This document shows, piece by piece, positions 61,166 through 64,000 of a DNA stretch of 64,000 nt. Every line of letters starts with the position of its first letter. The stretch's first letter is position 1. Source of the DNA: Stanieria sp964562685 (GTDB lineage Bacteria; Cyanobacteriota; Cyanobacteriia; Cyanobacteriales; Xenococcaceae); assembly GCA_964562685.1 (NCBI GenBank), contig CAZLUP010000020.1:1-64000 (forward strand), given 5' to 3'. Both the position numbers and the translations under genes were made by a program. The notes below the pieces were generated by a model that was given only the letters and a program-made list of their open reading frames with translations, was not told the origin of the DNA and ran no database searches.

Positions 61166-63199
61166 ATGACGCTTGAGCGAGACAACCAAAGTTTAAATGG
61201 TGCTTGGAAACACTCAGATTCATCTGAGCAACCACAGCAATCTTATTCACTTAAAACTGTTGAGCAAAATACTATTAACCCAACTACTTCTACCAATCGT
61301 CCCAATCGTGAGGAATTTGAGTCAATGCAAATCGAAAAATCGAGACAATTTTCTTGGTGGCAAGCTTGGCAATTCTGGGGTATTGTCTTGGTGCTGATTT
61401 CAGGAGGTATCGGTTTTACTGCTACCTCTTTACTACTCAAGTTACCTAAAACTCAAACCTGTTCTAAAGTTTTTTGGCCTGTAGCTTCTGCTTCAGTTCG
61501 TTTGTATTGCGCTCAAGTTGCTGCCGAAGAACAAACGGTTGATAATTTGTTAAAAGCGATCGCTCTTGTGCGGGTTTTACCAGCTTCTCATCCCCTCCGT
61601 TCTGAGATCGACCGCAATGTGGAAAAATGGACAACTCAGATTTTAGAAATCGCAGAAGAACAATTTCAACAGGGCGAGCTAAAAGAAGCAGAACAGATTG
61701 CTCAAAAAATTCCCCGTCAGTTTAAAGCGTATCAGTTAGCTGAAGATAAAATTAGTCAGTGGAATGCTATCTGGCAGGCAGCAGAACAAAATTACGCCGA
61801 AGTGGAAAAACAACTGCGTGATTCTAATTGGAATCAAGCTTTTACTTGGGCAGTCAAGTTAACAGATATTAAAAATCAATATTGGGCAACTACTAAATAT
61901 CAAGAAGCTATTAATAAAATTAATGTTGCTCAAGAAGAAAGGTCAACCCTCGATCGCGCTTACGATCAGTTTCGTCGTGGTGGTTTAGATAATATTTTGG
62001 CAGCCTTGGAAAAAGTTGAAGCGATTGAAACTAGTAGCTATGCTTATCAAGATGCTCAAGAGTTAAGGGCAGATGCTAAAAATCAATTACTCAAATATAT
62101 TGACCAATCAATTGACCAAGAAAAATGGCAGGAAATACTTCAAGTTACTAGTCGTATTCCCAAGAGTTTGCAATTAGAAAAACAAATTAAAGATTGGAAT
62201 CTTTTAGCTGGTGCTGGTTCTAGTGCTAGCTTGGATACTGTGTTTGGTTTGGAAGAAGGAATTCTAGAATTAGAAAAATTACCACCCAATAGTCCTTTAT
62301 ATCAACGAGGACAAAAATTAATTAGTCGCTGGAAATTAGAAATTGAAGCGGTCAAACATTTAGAAGAAGCTAGAAATTTAGCTCTAGGTGGTCAAATTAA
62401 AGATTACAATGCTGCGATCGCCCAAGCCAGTTTAGTTGCTTCAACCAATCCTCGTTATCAACAAGCTCAACAAGAAATTAATAGTTGGCGACGAGAAATT
62501 AAAATTATTGAAGACCAACCAATTTTAGACCGAGCAACCCAATTAGCTATCGGTAGTAATATTAGTGCTTGGAAACAGGCAATTGCTGAAGCAAGTTTGA
62601 TTTCTTCTGATAGTCCTCTTTACTCTGAAGCACGAAGAAATATTAATAATTGGCAAGCCAATATCGAACGGGAAGAAGACCAACCATTTCTCGATCAGGC
62701 TATCACTCTGGCAGGAACAAGAAATTATAATGAGGCGATTAGGGCGGCAGAAAGAATTAGACCAGGTAGAGCATTATATCAACAAGCTCAAGAAAAGGTG
62801 GCTTTGTGGCGACTCGAAATTCAAGCCGACAACTATTTGCGAGAAGCCTATAATCTTGCAGACGTAGGTACTCCAGAAGCTTTGGTTAAAGCCATTAGCG
62901 TTGCTCAACAAGTTTCTTCAGCAACCTCTGCTTACAGTCAAACTCAACAAATTATTAATGGTTGGGCAAATCAAATTTTAGATTTAGCTTATACCAAGGC
63001 TAGTTATTCTTTAGAAGAAGCGATTGCGATCGCCCAAATGATTCCTTCAGGGACTGTTAGTTTTTCAGAAGCTCAATCTCAAATCAAAGATTGGCAGGAA
63101 AGACTAAGACCCCCTGTGATAGAAAGAGAGCTTCCTTTACGAGAAATTAATCTCGATAAACCTCGAAGTAGAAAATTTAATCAATTTGAAGAGCGTTAA
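61166..63199 (+). CDS. Membrane-anchored helical-repeat protein
   Basis: The 677-residue protein has a polar N-terminal tail, one membrane helix at about residues 71-93 (GIVLVLISGGIGFTATSLLL) and a long helical-repeat domain (about 120-650). The repeat unit is roughly 50-75 residues with a recurring pattern of small helices ending in a Trp. Examples are SPLYSEARRNINNWQANI, RALYQQAQEKVALWRLEI and SAYSQTQQIINGWANQIL. The C-terminus is charged and arginine-rich. The architecture suggests a TPR-like scaffold, but I do not recognise a named family. No enzymatic motif is seen. Confidence 0.75.
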   Translation: MTLERDNQSLNGAWKHSDSSEQPQQSYSLKTVEQNTINPTTSTNRPNREEFESMQIEKSRQFSWWQAWQFWGIVLVLISGGIGFTATSLLLKLPKTQTCSKVFWPVASASVRLYCAQVAAEEQTVDNLLKAIALVRVLPASHPLRSEIDRNVEKWTTQILEIAEEQFQQGELKEAEQIAQKIPRQFKAYQLAEDKISQWNAIWQAAEQNYAEVEKQLRDSNWNQAFTWAVKLTDIKNQYWATTKYQEAINKINVAQEERSTLDRAYDQFRRGGLDNILAALEKVEAIETSSYAYQDAQELRADAKNQLLKYIDQSIDQEKWQEILQVTSRIPKSLQLEKQIKDWNLLAGAGSSASLDTVFGLEEGILELEKLPPNSPLYQRGQKLISRWKLEIEAVKHLEEARNLALGGQIKDYNAAIAQASLVASTNPRYQQAQQEINSWRREIKIIEDQPILDRATQLAIGSNISAWKQAIAEASLISSDSPLYSEARRNINNWQANIEREEDQPFLDQAITLAGTRNYNEAIRAAERIRPGRALYQQAQEKVALWRLEIQADNYLREAYNLADVGTPEALVKAISVAQQVSSATSAYSQTQQIINGWANQILDLAYTKASYSLEEAIAIAQMIPSGTVSFSEAQSQIKDWQERLRPPVIERELPLREINLDKPRSRKFNQFEER

Positions 63200-63962
63200 T
63201 TACCTTATTTTTGGTCACAAAAGCTAGACTTCGTTCAGATTGAGAACCGAAGTTTTAAAATCGAGGCAGGGCAACAGTCTTTAGTCTCTACAATCCCGTA
63301 CTTCTACTCTTGAAATCATACAGAAATAATTGAGGCTCATTAAGTTCCTAAACATAATTAATTACACATTTTAGTATCCATTTTAAATAGCTGAATTCCT
63401 TGCCTGTTGACTATTCCCCGTTCCCTTTTCCCTGTCTTAACTGTGTAATTTATTTTGTGTACTTACTTATGTATGAGTCGTATAAAAAATTAGTAAAAGA
63501 GCATCAGTAATTGCCGTTATCTTATATAAATTTATAATCAAAAATTTATTATTAAAATAATACTTTAATAAAATTTTATTTAAATTAATTAAGTAAAAAA
63601 ATAATTTTTATCGAAGTAACTAGTATTTTTACTAGTTGCTTCAACCAGCGAAAATACTTACTTCTTTTTTGGAAAAATTATTGATTAGCAAAAAAGCAGT
63701 TTATCAAAACCATTTGATGGTTATTGTTGGGTGGCAAAAGTCAAATTAATCAATATATAGTTGTTTTTTATAAATTGCTCTAAATCGTTATAGATAAAAT
63801 AAAATAATAATTTTTTGAAAAAGTAAAAAAAATAATAAGCAATAACTAATAACAAATCATAATTAATATTAGATAATTTCACTGATTTAAAATAGTTAAT
63901 TTAAATGCTACAAAAGTGAAGGTAAACAAGAGAGTACATCGAGTTAACAATTAAAGTATTTT
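63200..63962. other. Long AT-rich intergenic region
   Basis: About 760 bases. A weak hairpin ACTTCG/CGAAGT lies at about 63224-63252 and may end the repeat-protein transcript. A repeat-like stretch near 63400-63475 contains CTATTCCCCGTTCCC and GTGTACTTACTTATGTA, distantly like the 143-bp repeat. The rest is very AT-rich and looks like the promoter region of the following gene. Confidence 0.4.
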
Positions 63963-64000
63963 ATGAGTAATCTAAATATTAGTATTGCTGGGGCTACTGC
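63963..64000 (+). CDS. Start of a gene cut by the window end
   Basis: An ATG at 63963 opens MSNLNISIAGATA and continues past the window end. Too short to classify; the Shine-Dalgarno signal is weak. Position after a long promoter-like gap supports a real start. Confidence 0.4.
   Translation, partial: MSNLNISIAGAT

Overview
The window is chromosomal DNA from an AT-rich cyanobacterium. This follows from the very frequent HIP1 octamer GCGATCGC in genes and gaps, and from lineage-typical genes: pipX, cyanoexosortase B with its associated protein, DUF29, DUF1822 next to a sigma-like factor, DUF4168, three Hanks-type kinases and heptanucleotide tandem repeats. A Stanieria/Pleurocapsa-like coccoid is my guess from composition and gene content only; no rRNA or marker comparison was possible.

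Layout. 1-2.3 kb is a decayed defence or toxin-antitoxin patch: the end of an IS, a broken type IIG-like DNA methyltransferase, hicB with a nonsense-mutated hicA, and an intact-looking mntA/hepT pair. 2.4-7.5 kb has two large membrane proteins (one an ArnT-like glycosyltransferase carrying a heptanucleotide array) around a convergent ATP-grasp gene. 7.7-12.7 kb has rsmH and smc. 12.7-13.3 kb holds GC-rich nested palindromes and a gene fragment. 13.3-22 kb is a minus-strand surface-polysaccharide and protein-sorting cluster, in transcription order: DegT-type aminotransferase, cyanoexosortase B, cyanoexosortase B-associated protein, Wza-like exporter, Wzc-like chain-length/ATPase protein, a Ser/Thr kinase and a pentapeptide-repeat protein. 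22.3-31.1 kb contains a host-attachment-family protein, an EF-G paralogue, a 36-residue membrane protein, a pRiA4b ORF-3-like protein, an O-antigen-ligase-like protein, a YaaW-family protein and a second kinase.

31.3-38.2 kb (adhE, a peptide-binding lipoprotein, a CAP/RTX secreted protein) is bracketed by two nearly identical inverted 143-bp repeats. 38.4-52 kb is mostly housekeeping: histidine kinase, lepA, GIY-YIG protein, third kinase, pipX, nrdA-DUF29-nrdB, tldD. 52-64 kb has a two-component pair separated by repeats, a rhodanese-like protein, an internally deleted IS4-type element with perfect ends, the DUF1822/sigma pair, secreted DUF4168 and small lipoprotein genes, hslO and a membrane-anchored repeat protein.

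The most notable signals are: (1) a heptanucleotide array inside a glycosyltransferase gene, a possible phase-variation switch; (2) a family of six dispersed palindromes, all exactly 28 bp, with constant ends but different co-varying arms; (3) the inverted 143-bp repeats flanking adhE; (4) the cyanoexosortase B cluster without a visible substrate; (5) an O-antigen-ligase gene whose Shine-Dalgarno sequence points at an ATA codon; and (6) a tiny membrane protein gene at 25043-25153. No tRNA, rRNA or CRISPR array was seen. Positions and family names come from reading the sequence; no database search was run.
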